Assembly (NCBI GenBank): GCA_024235395.1
Contig: JACKMK010000003.1
Coordinates: forward strand, 682,001-746,000
Source: Chromatiaceae bacterium
Lineage (GTDB): Bacteria > Pseudomonadota > Gammaproteobacteria > Chromatiales > Chromatiaceae
DNA: 64,000 bases
Reading direction: 5' to 3'
The position numbers were made by a program, and so were the translations under genes. This document shows, in pieces, positions 17,469 to 25,348 of the stretch. The notes under the pieces are model-generated. The model had not been told where the DNA came from. It did no database searches and was given only the letters and a program-made list of their open reading frames with translations. How positions within the stretch are numbered: position 1 is the first letter of the stretch; the number at the start of each line of letters is the position of its first letter.

Positions 17469-17984
17469 CTACTTGGCCGGCGGCTGAATCGTGATCTGCA
17501 CGCGTTGCTTGCCCTGGGCGGCCGCGCCCGCCTTGACCACCGAGTGCACGCGGTCATAGACGATGCGATCGCTGCGCATCGTGTCCTTGTTCTGGACTAC
17601 CACCGCATCGCCGATCAGCACCAGATTCTCGGTGTTCACCTCGTACTCGGCGCGCCGCGACTGGCCCTTGACCGGACCCTCGTCGGATTGTTGTTCGAAG
17701 TGGACCGGCTTACCTTCGGCGATCATTTTCGACGGCTTTCGCCCGGCATGGTGCACCGTCAGCACATCGGCGCGCAGACGCAGCGTGCCCTGGCGCAGGT
17801 CGACATCGCCCTTGTAGACGCTGATCCCTTTGGCTTCGTCGATATCCGCGTAGTCGGCAGACAGCTCGATTGGTTGCTGGTTGTCCGATTCGAGCGCGGT
17901 CGCCGGGCCGCAGGCGAGCATCAGGGCCGCTGCCCAGGTCCACAGGCAACGCGACACGTTGAATTCAATGGGTTTCGGGGACAT
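17469..17984 (-). CDS. lptA: LPS transport periplasmic protein LptA
   Basis: A 171-residue periplasmic protein that forms the beta-jellyroll bridge carrying LPS between membranes. A signal peptide (LWTWAAALMLACGPATA, residues about 11-28) is followed by the OstA-like motif PIELSADYADIDEAKGISVYKG, typical of LptA. The gene overlaps the end of lptC by 20 bases and precedes lptB, as in E. coli. Confidence 0.92.
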   Translation of the reverse strand: MSPKPIEFNVSRCLWTWAAALMLACGPATALESDNQQPIELSADYADIDEAKGISVYKGDVDLRQGTLRLRADVLTVHHAGRKPSKMIAEGKPVHFEQQSDEGPVKGQSRRAEYEVNTENLVLIGDAVVVQNKDTMRSDRIVYDRVHSVVKAGAAAQGKQRVQITIQPPAK

Positions 17985-18546
17985 ACAGACCTTTTACCTC
18001 GGACAAAAGCTTGACGCGCGATGGGGGGCGTAGCCAGGCCTGCATGCCGACGGCATCCACGCTGTGCGCATCGCTGACTACCCTAACCTTTTCGTCCGTC
18101 TCCGCATAGTCTTCGCGGGGCTGTACGCGCAGATCGCGCGTCGTCATCCGCAAGGGTGCATTCTGCGCATCCCCGGCACGCTCGATCAGCACATCGCCGT
18201 GCAGCAGCAGCAGACTGCCGTCGCCCGACATCCAGGCACGCTCGGACGCGACCTCCCACGGCGGGCGTTCGTCCTGGTACACGGTCAGACGGGGTTTTTC
18301 GAGCTCCGTGGTGTCGTCGTCGGTGTAGTGGCGCAGCTGCGGGGTGCGCAGCCGGTGTGCCGGCACGCCCGCCGCGGTCATGCGGGTCGCGTCGAGCCCG
18401 GTCACGTAATAATCGATCTCGCGCGGCCCCTGGGACGGGCCGGCGTCGCCGGGTGCCGTCGACTCCTCGACCCGGTCGACCAGCCACCAGCTGAACAACG
18501 CGCCGAGCACCAGCAGCATCGCCAGCAAGGGGCGAAAACGGCGCAT
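17965..18546 (-). CDS. lptC: LPS export protein LptC
   Basis: A 193-residue single-span inner-membrane protein. Residues about 5-25 form the membrane anchor (PLLAMLLVLGALFSWWLVDR); the periplasmic part has the LptC pattern (DYYVTGLDATRMTAAGVPAHRL, then LHGDVLIERAG). It connects LptBFG to LptA. The gene lies two bases downstream of kdsC and overlaps lptA. Confidence 0.92.
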   Translation of the reverse strand: MRRFRPLLAMLLVLGALFSWWLVDRVEESTAPGDAGPSQGPREIDYYVTGLDATRMTAAGVPAHRLRTPQLRHYTDDDTTELEKPRLTVYQDERPPWEVASERAWMSGDGSLLLLHGDVLIERAGDAQNAPLRMTTRDLRVQPREDYAETDEKVRVVSDAHSVDAVGMQAWLRPPSRVKLLSEVKGLYVPETH

Positions 18547-18548
18547 GC

Positions 18549-19073
18549 TCAGTCCAGGTAGCCCTGCAGCGCCGGCTGCAGCGTGCCTTGGGCATCCATG
18601 ATCAGCTCGCAGACCTCTCGGCCGGCGCCGCGCCCGCCGCCGCTCGGCGTGACCCAGTGGGCATGTCGTTTGGCCAGGGCATGCGCATCCTGCACCGCGA
18701 TCGCCAGCCCGACGCGCGTCATCACCGGCAGATCGACTACATCGTCGCCGACATAGGCGATCTGTGCGTCGTCCAGCCCGGTCGCGCGCTTGAGTTCGTC
18801 GAACGCCGGCAGCTTGGCGCGCCTGCCCTGGTAAACGTGCTCTATGCCCAGGCTCTGCATGCGGATGCGCACCACTTCCGAGGTGCGCCCGGTGATGATC
18901 GCGATCTTCACCCCGGTTTCCTGCAGCATCACCATGCCGTGCCCGTCCTTGGAATTGAACGCCTTGTATTCCTGGCCGTCGTCGCCGATGAACAGGCTGC
19001 CGTCGGTCAGAACGCCGTCGACATCAAAGATCACCAGCCGGATTGCAGCCGCCTTCTCGTGTAGATCCTGCAT
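18549..19073 (-). CDS. kdsC: 3-deoxy-D-manno-octulosonate 8-phosphate phosphatase
   Basis: A 174-residue HAD-family phosphatase of the KdsC (C0, tetrameric) type. The nucleophile and acid are Asp17 and Asp19 in LVIFDVDGVLTDG; further HAD motifs are IAIITGRTS and IAYVGDDVVDLPVM. It releases phosphate from Kdo-8-P in the pathway to LPS inner core. It sits between kdsD and lptC. Confidence 0.95.
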   Translation of the reverse strand: MQDLHEKAAAIRLVIFDVDGVLTDGSLFIGDDGQEYKAFNSKDGHGMVMLQETGVKIAIITGRTSEVVRIRMQSLGIEHVYQGRRAKLPAFDELKRATGLDDAQIAYVGDDVVDLPVMTRVGLAIAVQDAHALAKRHAHWVTPSGGGRGAGREVCELIMDAQGTLQPALQGYLD

Positions 19074-19089
19074 GAACCTCGTCCCTCTT

Positions 19090-20067
19090 TTACATCACGC
19101 CGGCACGCAGCAGGTCGTGCATGTTGAGCGCGCCGCATAGCCGCCCTTCGGCATCGACGACCAGCAGCGCGTTGATTTTCTTCTCTTCCATCATGTTCAA
19201 CGCCTCGACCGCGAGCCTTTCCGGTGCGATGCGTTTGCCACCCGGGGTCATCGCCTCGGCGACGGATGCCTGGCGTACGTCCAGGCCGCGATCCAGCCAG
19301 CGCCGCAGATCGCCGTCGGTGAACACGCCGACCGCGTGTCCGGCGTCGTCGACCACCGCGGTCATGCCCAGACCTTTGGCGCTCATCTCCATCAACGCGT
19401 CGCGCAGCGGTGCCGCCTGGGCGACCGCCGGGATCCGTTCGCCCTTGTGCATCACGTCGCGCACGTGCAGCAACAGGCGTCGCCCGAGACTGCCGCCCGG
19501 ATGCGACAGCGCGAAATCCTCGGCGGTGAAGCCGCGCGCCTCGAGCAGTGCGATCGCCAGGGCGTCACCCATCACCAGCGCCGCGGTGGTGCTCGCGGTC
19601 GGCGCGAGATCGAGCGGGCAGGCCTCCTTGGCGACGCTGACGTCGAGATTCACCTCGGCCTCGCGTGCCAGGGTGGAGTCCGGCCGCCCGGTCATACTGA
19701 TCAGGGGTGCTCCCATGCGCTTGATCAGCGGCAGGATCGTGACGATCTCGCTGGTTTCACCCGAGTTCGACAGCGCCAGGACCACGTCCGCCGCGGTGAT
19801 CATGCCCAGGTCGCCGTGACTGGCCTCGCCCGGATGGACGAAGAATGCCGGGCTTCCGGTACTCGCCAGGGTCGCGGCGATCTTGTTGCCGATGTGCCCC
19901 GACTTGCCCATGCCGGTGACGACGATGCGCCCATGGCAGTCGAGCATGTGTCGGCACGCGGCCGCGAAGTTCTCGTCGACCCGTCCGGCGAGCGCACTGA
20001 CCGCGGCGCTTTCGATCTCGATCACGCTCCGGCCGGAGCGGCACAAGTGTTCAGTATCCGCGCGCAC
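19090..20067 (-). CDS. kdsD: Arabinose-5-phosphate isomerase
   Basis: A 325-residue sugar isomerase making D-arabinose 5-phosphate, the first step to Kdo. It has an N-terminal SIS domain (VVTGMGKSGHIGNKIAATLASTG and ALSNSGETSEIV) and two C-terminal CBS domains (about 205-325). The listed start is MRADTEHL; later starts are possible. It heads the kdsD-kdsC-lptCAB stretch downstream of the antiporter gene. Confidence 0.95.
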   Translation of the reverse strand: MRADTEHLCRSGRSVIEIESAAVSALAGRVDENFAAACRHMLDCHGRIVVTGMGKSGHIGNKIAATLASTGSPAFFVHPGEASHGDLGMITAADVVLALSNSGETSEIVTILPLIKRMGAPLISMTGRPDSTLAREAEVNLDVSVAKEACPLDLAPTASTTAALVMGDALAIALLEARGFTAEDFALSHPGGSLGRRLLLHVRDVMHKGERIPAVAQAAPLRDALMEMSAKGLGMTAVVDDAGHAVGVFTDGDLRRWLDRGLDVRQASVAEAMTPGGKRIAPERLAVEALNMMEEKKINALLVVDAEGRLCGALNMHDLLRAGVM

Positions 20068-20085
20068 CGTTTTGATCCCCCGATC

Positions 20086-21066
20086 TCAACTCGAAGCAGC
20101 CGTGTGTGCCTGCCAGATCACCCAGCTCTGGTAGGCAATGAAACTGGACAGCAGGACGCCGCCCTCGATCCGGTTGATGGTGCCATGGGTCTGGGCGCTG
20201 CGTCCCATCACGAACAGCGCCAGGGTGAGCGCCAACATCACCAGCATGTCGCGATCGAGGGCTTCGGCCGGGATCGCCCCGGGGGCGAGCAGGGCCGGCA
20301 CACCCAGCACCGCCAGCAGGTTCCACAGGTTGGAGCCGACCACGTTGCCGATCGCCAGGTCCGGCTCGCCTTTCAGTGCGCTGGCGATGCTTGCAGCCAG
20401 TTCCGGCAGACTGGTGCCGATCGCGACGATGGTCAATCCGATCACCAGGTCGCTGACGCCGAGCGCCGTCGCCATCTCCACCGCGCCCCAGACCAGCAGT
20501 CGCGAACTCAGTACCAGCACGATCAGGCCGATCGCGAACCAGGTGATCGCCGCCGAGGTCCTGAGATCGCCGGGCACCTCGGCCTCGATCTCCTCGGCAA
20601 GCGGGTCGTGGTCGCGGCGCTGCAGCCCGATGCGCACCAGCAGCGACATGCTGAACACCAGGCCGCCCAGCAGGATCAGGCCGTCGGTTAGATCGAGGTC
20701 GCGATCCAGCAGCAACAGGAAGACCGCGACAGTGACCAGCAGCAACAGCGGGTATTCGCGCCGCAGCATGTCGGATTGCACGCTCAGTGGTGCGACCAGC
20801 GCGGTGGTGCCGAGGATCAGCGCGATGTTCGCAATGTTCGACCCGACCGCGTTGCCGATGGCGATCCCGGTGTTGCCCTGCAGCGCCGCCATCGTCGACA
20901 CCAGGATCTCCGGGGCCGAGGTGCCGAAACCGACCACGGTCAGCCCGACCAGCAGCGGCGGTACGCCCAGATTGCGCGCCAGCGCCGCGGCGCCGATCAC
21001 GAAACGGTCGGCCGACCACACCAGCAGCGCGAGGCCGAGCGCAATGGAGGCAATGGGCAACAGCAT
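20086..21066 (-). CDS. CaCA-family sodium/calcium antiporter (YrbG-like)
   Basis: A 326-residue membrane protein with about ten helices in two homologous halves. Each half carries the alpha-repeat signature: GFGTSAPEILVS with GNAVGSNIANIAL, and AIGTSLPELAAS with GNVVGSNLWNLL. Such transporters exchange Ca2+ for Na+ or H+. In E. coli yrbG occupies the same position upstream of kdsD. It is probably the first gene of the minus-strand operon reaching to rpoN and beyond. Confidence 0.93.
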   Translation of the reverse strand: MLLPIASIALGLALLVWSADRFVIGAAALARNLGVPPLLVGLTVVGFGTSAPEILVSTMAALQGNTGIAIGNAVGSNIANIALILGTTALVAPLSVQSDMLRREYPLLLLVTVAVFLLLLDRDLDLTDGLILLGGLVFSMSLLVRIGLQRRDHDPLAEEIEAEVPGDLRTSAAITWFAIGLIVLVLSSRLLVWGAVEMATALGVSDLVIGLTIVAIGTSLPELAASIASALKGEPDLAIGNVVGSNLWNLLAVLGVPALLAPGAIPAEALDRDMLVMLALTLALFVMGRSAQTHGTINRIEGGVLLSSFIAYQSWVIWQAHTAASS

Positions 21067-21317
21067 CTAAGACCGGGTCCCCGCTGACGGCGTTCAGGAG
21101 CGCGGATTGTCGCGAATGCCCGGGATGATGTCCAAACGCCGCTCTGGTGGGCCAAGTGGATGATCGCGTAACGCCCAGCGGCTGCCGAAAGGCCCCGTTA
21201 CACGCATCGTGGGCTGCGTTGCAGTCCTTGGGAAGGGCCTGCCATCCCCTGCGCACCGTGCATTGCCCGCAATGCGTGTGGCACGGCTGAGCGGTACACG
21301 ATGACCTGCCCGCCCCA

Positions 21318-21503
21318 CTAGTCAGCCTGGACCTTGATCTTGCCGCAGCGGCTGCAGCGATAACGGGTCACCAGGCGGCCGAGTTTGACGTCGAACACCG
21401 CGCGCTTGTCGACCTCCCATTTGTGATGCCCGTTGCGACACAGCGTATTGCCGCGGTGGCGTTCGCTGGGTCTGCGCGGCTTGAACGGTAGAATCTCGCC
21501 CAT
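21318..21503 (-). CDS. Small zinc-ribbon-like protein
   Basis: A 61-residue basic protein starting MGEILPFKPRRP. Candidate metal ligands are Cys22 and His26/His27 (LCRNGHHKW) and Cys50/Cys53 (YRCSRCGKIK), a compact zinc-ribbon pattern. The ATG (21503-21501) overlaps the ATG of the divergent DUF72-like gene on the other strand inside one CATG. I cannot name its function; similar short proteins seem to occur in gammaproteobacteria. It may bind RNA or DNA, by inference only. Confidence 0.6.
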   Translation of the reverse strand: MGEILPFKPRRPSERHRGNTLCRNGHHKWEVDKRAVFDVKLGRLVTRYRCSRCGKIKVQAD

Positions 21504-22083
21504 GGATCCGGTTCTTCGGGGGGTGGAAGTGGACAATGGTAGCGCCGAACAACGCCTGTTGCTCGGCACGGTCGGGTGGGCCAGGCCGGACTGGCTGACC
21601 GGTTATTATCCCGAGGATCTGCCCGAGGAGTGGCGCCTCGCGTACTACGCCAACGACTGTGGCTGCAGTCTGCTGGACGCCGACCCGCTGCGCGCAGTCG
21701 ACGGCCTGCCGTCGACCGAGATGCTGGCCGAGGTGCCCGCCCGGTTGCGGTTGTTCATCAGGGCCGCGGCGGATCCGGGGTCGACCCGGCGCGCGTTGCA
21801 GCCCTTCGCCGGCCGTCCCGTGGTGCTGCTGGTCGAACAGCGGCAAGCCGATCTTGCGGACTACCCTCAATGGGAGGCCCGGGGGGCGGGCGAGTGGCGC
21901 GACCCGCAGAGCGGCGCGAGCCTGGTGTGCTGGTCCGTCGAGACCTTTGACCTGCGCGCACTGCGCGGTCGCGCCGCGCAACTGCCGGACGACCTGCGTG
22001 CACTGGTGATCGGTGGTCCGGGTGCGAGCCCGGCAAGGGTGCCGGAGCTGCGCACCCTGCTGGAACTTCTCGGGCGCGGATGA
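21502..22083 (+). CDS. DUF72/YecE-related protein
   Basis: A 193-residue protein resembling the TIM-barrel family DUF72 (YecE): LLGTVGWARPDWLTGYYPEDLPEEWRLAYYAND corresponds to the family's G-x-W ... FYP ... YYA start. It is shorter than typical YecE proteins (about 250-270) and lacks obvious downstream barrel motifs, so it is a divergent or reduced member. The ATG at 21502 matches the divergent small gene's start; a GTG at 21529 is an alternative. Function unknown. Confidence 0.6.
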   Translation: MDPVLRGVEVDNGSAEQRLLLGTVGWARPDWLTGYYPEDLPEEWRLAYYANDCGCSLLDADPLRAVDGLPSTEMLAEVPARLRLFIRAAADPGSTRRALQPFAGRPVVLLVEQRQADLADYPQWEARGAGEWRDPQSGASLVCWSVETFDLRALRGRAAQLPDDLRALVIGGPGASPARVPELRTLLELLGRG

Positions 22084-22191
22084 GTCGGCTTGACGCTACC
22101 CGGCCGGGTCATCAGAATTGTCGTTCCGCTTCGCGATTGGGGCCCGGTTCGTACACGGACCGCCGACCGGCGCCCAGCTTGCCGGATACTC

Positions 22192-23013
22192 ATGACCCAA
22201 AAGCGTTCCCCAAGTGACACCCTCGTTCGCATCCGCGGCTTGAAGTTCTATCGCGGAACACGGGCGATATTCGACGGCGTGGACATCGACATTCCGCGCG
22301 GCCGGGTGACCGCGATCATGGGGCCGTCGGGGACCGGCAAGACCACGCTGCTGAAGCTGATCGGCGGTCAGCTGACGCCGGATGCCGGCAGCATCGAGGT
22401 CGACGGACAGAACGTCCATCGGCTCAACACGGCTGAGCTGTACCGACTGCGCATGCGCATGGGCATGCTGTTCCAGAGCGGCGCCCTGCTCACCGACCTC
22501 TCGGTTTTCGACAATGTCGCCTATCCGCTGCGCGAGCACACCCGTCTGAGTCCTTCGATGGTGCGCAAGCTGGTGTTGCTGAAGCTGGAGGCGGTCGGAC
22601 TGCGCGGCGCGCATCAGCTGATGCCGGCCGAGCTCTCGGGTGGCATGGCGCGGCGCGTCGCATTGGCGCGTGCCATCGCGCTGGATCCGATGATGATCAT
22701 GTACGACGAACCCTTTGCCGGACAGGATCCGATCTCGATGGGCGTCGTGGTGCAGTTGATTCGCCGGCTCAACGACGCGGCGCGCATCACCAGCGTGGTG
22801 GTGTCGCACGATGTCGCCGAGACCGCGCAGATCGCGGACCTGGTCTACGTGATCTCGGATGGCCGGGTCGTGGAGTCCGGTCCGCCGCGCCAGCTCAGCG
22901 AGCGCGGCGTCGAATGGACCAAGCAGTTCATGCACGGGCTCCCGGATGGTCCGGTGCCGTTCCACTATCCCGCACCGGAACTGCGCGGCGATCTGTTCGG
23001 GGAGACCGGTTGA
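22192..23013 (+). CDS. mlaF: Phospholipid ABC transporter ATPase MlaF
   Basis: A 273-residue ABC ATPase of the Mla lipid-asymmetry system. Walker A is GPSGTGKTT, the signature LSGGMARRVALARAIALDP and Walker B MIMYDEPFAGQDPIS, the last characteristic of MlaF/Mkl proteins. The ATG at 22192 (MTQKRSPSDTL) was chosen because upstream residues are not conserved. Its TGA overlaps the mlaE ATG (TGATG). With MlaE, D and B it moves phospholipid between the inner membrane and periplasmic MlaC. Confidence 0.94.
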   Translation: MTQKRSPSDTLVRIRGLKFYRGTRAIFDGVDIDIPRGRVTAIMGPSGTGKTTLLKLIGGQLTPDAGSIEVDGQNVHRLNTAELYRLRMRMGMLFQSGALLTDLSVFDNVAYPLREHTRLSPSMVRKLVLLKLEAVGLRGAHQLMPAELSGGMARRVALARAIALDPMMIMYDEPFAGQDPISMGVVVQLIRRLNDAARITSVVVSHDVAETAQIADLVYVISDGRVVESGPPRQLSERGVEWTKQFMHGLPDGPVPFHYPAPELRGDLFGETG

Positions 23014-23786
23014 TGGAGTGGTTGGCGGCTCTCGGTCGGGTCGGCCTGTCGTTCTCCGCGCGGCTGGGGCGCGCGAACATGCTGCTGGTGGCGATGCTCG
23101 GCGGCGTACCGGCCCTGCTGCGCCGGCCGCGTCTGCTGCTCGAACAGATGTTTGCCGTTGGCGTCCTGACGATCCTGATCATCGCGGTGTCGGGCGTGTT
23201 CGTCGGCATGGTGCTCGGTCTGCAGGGTTATTACATCCTGTCGCGTTTCGGTGCCGAGGCGACCCTGGGCGTGATGGTCGCCGCATCGCTGGTGAGAGAG
23301 CTGGGACCGGTGGTCACCGCGCTGCTGTTCGCCGGGCGTGCCGGATCGGCGCTGGCCGCCGAGATCGGCCTGATGAAGGCCACCGAACAGTTGTCCGGTC
23401 TGGAGATGATGGCGGTGAATCCGGAACATCGTGTGCTGACCCCGCGCCTGATCGCCGGGATCGCCTCGATGCCGTTGCTGGCGGCGCTGTTCAGCGTGCT
23501 TGGGGTGTACGGGGGCTGGTTCGTCGGGGTCGGCCTGCTCGGGGTGGACGACGGCACCTACTGGGCACAGATGCAGTCTCAGATCGACTGGAACGACGAT
23601 GTGGTGAATGGCGTGATCAAGTCGGTCGTGTTCGGTGTCGTATGCACCTGGATCGCGATCTTCCAGGGATACGACTGCGTGCCGACATCCGAAGGGGTGA
23701 GTCGCGCGACCACCCGCACCGTGGTGCACTCGTCTCTGGCCGTGCTCGGCCTGGATTTCGTGCTCACCGCGCTGATGTTCAACTAG
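23013..23786 (+). CDS. mlaE: Phospholipid ABC transporter permease MlaE
   Basis: A 257-residue permease with five to six membrane helices. Family features are GMVLGLQGYYILSRFGAE, the coupling segment ELGPVVTALLFAGRAGSALAAEIG, MKATEQLSGLEMMAVNP and the C-terminal GYDCVPTSEGVSRATTRTVV. It overlaps mlaF by one base and precedes mlaD, the standard gene order. Confidence 0.95.
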   Translation: MEWLAALGRVGLSFSARLGRANMLLVAMLGGVPALLRRPRLLLEQMFAVGVLTILIIAVSGVFVGMVLGLQGYYILSRFGAEATLGVMVAASLVRELGPVVTALLFAGRAGSALAAEIGLMKATEQLSGLEMMAVNPEHRVLTPRLIAGIASMPLLAALFSVLGVYGGWFVGVGLLGVDDGTYWAQMQSQIDWNDDVVNGVIKSVVFGVVCTWIAIFQGYDCVPTSEGVSRATTRTVVHSSLAVLGLDFVLTALMFN

Positions 23787-23861
23787 GATGCAACGACCGA
23801 TGCCATGTCGAATTCACGGCGCCACGGTCGCCCCGACCGCCGGGGCCAACGGGAACTGAAA

Positions 23862-24332
23862 ATGTCCAAGACGAGACAAATTGAGATTTTGGTCGGTGCG
23901 TTCATGGCCGCGGGGTTTGTCGCGCTGTTCTTCCTGGCGATGCAGATCAGCAACCTGGGGAGCGTCAATCACGGCAATTCGTACCGGGTGCAGGCACGTT
24001 TCGACAACATCGGCGGTCTAAAGGTCAAGGCGCCGGTGACCATGGCGGGCGTCGAGGTCGGGCGCGTGGTCGATATCTACTATGACGCTAAGGATTTCCG
24101 TGCGGTGGCCGTTTTGGGAATCTACTCGCAATTCAATACCATCCCGGATGATACGTTTGCGAAAATTCTGACGGCCGGGCTGCTTGGTGAGCAATACGTC
24201 GGGCTGGATCCGGGCGGCAGCGAGTCGGTACTGAAAGAGGGCAGCGAGATTGCGGTGACGCAATCGGCGCTGGTACTCGAGGATGTGATCGGCCAGTTCA
24301 TCTACGGCAAGGCGAGCGAAGGAGTCAAGTGA
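23862..24332 (+). CDS. mlaD: Phospholipid-binding MCE protein MlaD
   Basis: A 156-residue inner-membrane-anchored MCE protein. A single N-terminal helix (EILVGAFMAAGFVALFFLAMQ) is followed by the MCE domain with YRVQARFDNIGGLKVKAPVTMAGVEVGRV and LTAGLLGEQYVGLDPGGS. It forms a hexameric ring that receives lipids from MlaC. The start at 23862 (MSKTRQIEIL) fits the family; an earlier ATG at 23805 adds a charged leader. Its stop overlaps the mlaC start. Confidence 0.94.
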   Translation: MSKTRQIEILVGAFMAAGFVALFFLAMQISNLGSVNHGNSYRVQARFDNIGGLKVKAPVTMAGVEVGRVVDIYYDAKDFRAVAVLGIYSQFNTIPDDTFAKILTAGLLGEQYVGLDPGGSESVLKEGSEIAVTQSALVLEDVIGQFIYGKASEGVK

Positions 24333-24952
24333 TGGGTGCGTTGTTGCGGTCGTTGATCCTGTTGACGGGGCTTTCTGTGCTCTGGTCGGCGGCGTCGGCG
24401 GCCATCGAAAATCCGCAGGTGATGCTGCGTGCGACCGCGGACAAGGTGTTGGCCGAGCTCAGCGAGCGCAAGGCCGAGCTCGAGGCGAACCCGAGCCGGA
24501 TCTATCCGCTGGTCGAAAATACCGTGCTGCCGCATTTCGATTTCCGCTCGATGTCGCAGTCGGCGCTGGGTCGGTTCTGGCGGGATGCCAGCGAGGCGCA
24601 AAAAGACGGCCTGACGCGCGAGTTTCGTGAGTTGTTGGTGCGTACCTACGCGACCGCGCTGCTCGGCTACACCGGGCAGACCATCGAGTACCTGCCGGTG
24701 CAGTACAGCCAGGGCGACACCACGGTGCTGATCCCGACCCGGATCGCGTCTTCGGGTGCGCCACCGGTGCCGATCAACTACCGGCTCAAACTTGCCGACG
24801 GCACGGATCGCTGGCTGGTGTACGACGTCGTGATCGACGGGGTCAGCCTGATCACCAATTATCGCAGCCAGTTCGCCGCAGAAGTCCGCCGTAACGGCAT
24901 AGATGGCCTGATCGAGGCGTTGGCCAACAAGAACCGCTCGGCGGGTCCGTGA
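24332..24952 (+). CDS. mlaC: Phospholipid-binding periplasmic protein MlaC
   Basis: A 206-residue periplasmic lipid carrier. The ATG at 24332 lies seven bases after AAGGAG and overlaps the mlaD stop; a GTG directly before it is also possible. The signal peptide is residues 1-24 (ending WSAASA). The mature protein has family segments VLPHFDFRSMSQSALGRFW, FRELLVRTYATALLGY and WLVYDVVIDGVSLITNYRSQF. It shuttles phospholipid between outer and inner membrane Mla complexes. Confidence 0.94.
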   Translation: MGALLRSLILLTGLSVLWSAASAAIENPQVMLRATADKVLAELSERKAELEANPSRIYPLVENTVLPHFDFRSMSQSALGRFWRDASEAQKDGLTREFRELLVRTYATALLGYTGQTIEYLPVQYSQGDTTVLIPTRIASSGAPPVPINYRLKLADGTDRWLVYDVVIDGVSLITNYRSQFAAEVRRNGIDGLIEALANKNRSAGP

Positions 24953-25251
24953 GCGGAGCCACCCTCAAGCAGGCCGGCAGAGGACGGTGGAAGCTGTCTG
25001 GCGTGCTGGATTTCAACAGCGTGCCGGCGATCTGGCCGGCGCTCGAGAAGCTGGTGTCTGCCGGCGGTCGCATGACCCTGTCGCTCGCCGGGATCCGCCA
25101 GACCAACAGCGCGGGGCTGGTGTTGCTGGTCGAGGCGCGCGACGTCGCGCAGCGGACCCATTGCCACCTGCACCTGACCGACCTGCCGGCCGAACTGCTC
25201 GACCTGGCGCGCATGTCGCGCTGCGAGGGCCTGCTCGCCAACGAGGCATGA
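24949..25251 (+). CDS. mlaB: STAS-domain protein MlaB
   Basis: A 100-residue STAS-domain protein that binds and stabilises MlaF. It starts with GTG in a GTGA overlap with mlaC. The conserved core is LSLAGIRQTNSAGLVLLVEA, with the polar residues preceding the STAS loop helix (TNSAGL). In E. coli ibaG, a BolA-family gene, lies between mlaB and murA; here there are only 97 bases and no such gene. Confidence 0.9.
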   Translation: MSGATLKQAGRGRWKLSGVLDFNSVPAIWPALEKLVSAGGRMTLSLAGIRQTNSAGLVLLVEARDVAQRTHCHLHLTDLPAELLDLARMSRCEGLLANEA

Positions 25252-25348
25252 CGCCGGCGCGGCCGGATCCGGACTCCCGCAGGTCCCCGATTTTCTTTAT
25301 CATTGACGCCCTTTTTGCTGCGTGGCGCGGTGCGTGCCCAGGGCGGTC

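Noticed and set aside
15311..17494. 727-codon plus-strand open frame opposite rpoN and lptB
   Set aside because: It is the complement of two well-supported genes with intact motifs; its sequence shows no family and reflects high-GC shadow coding.
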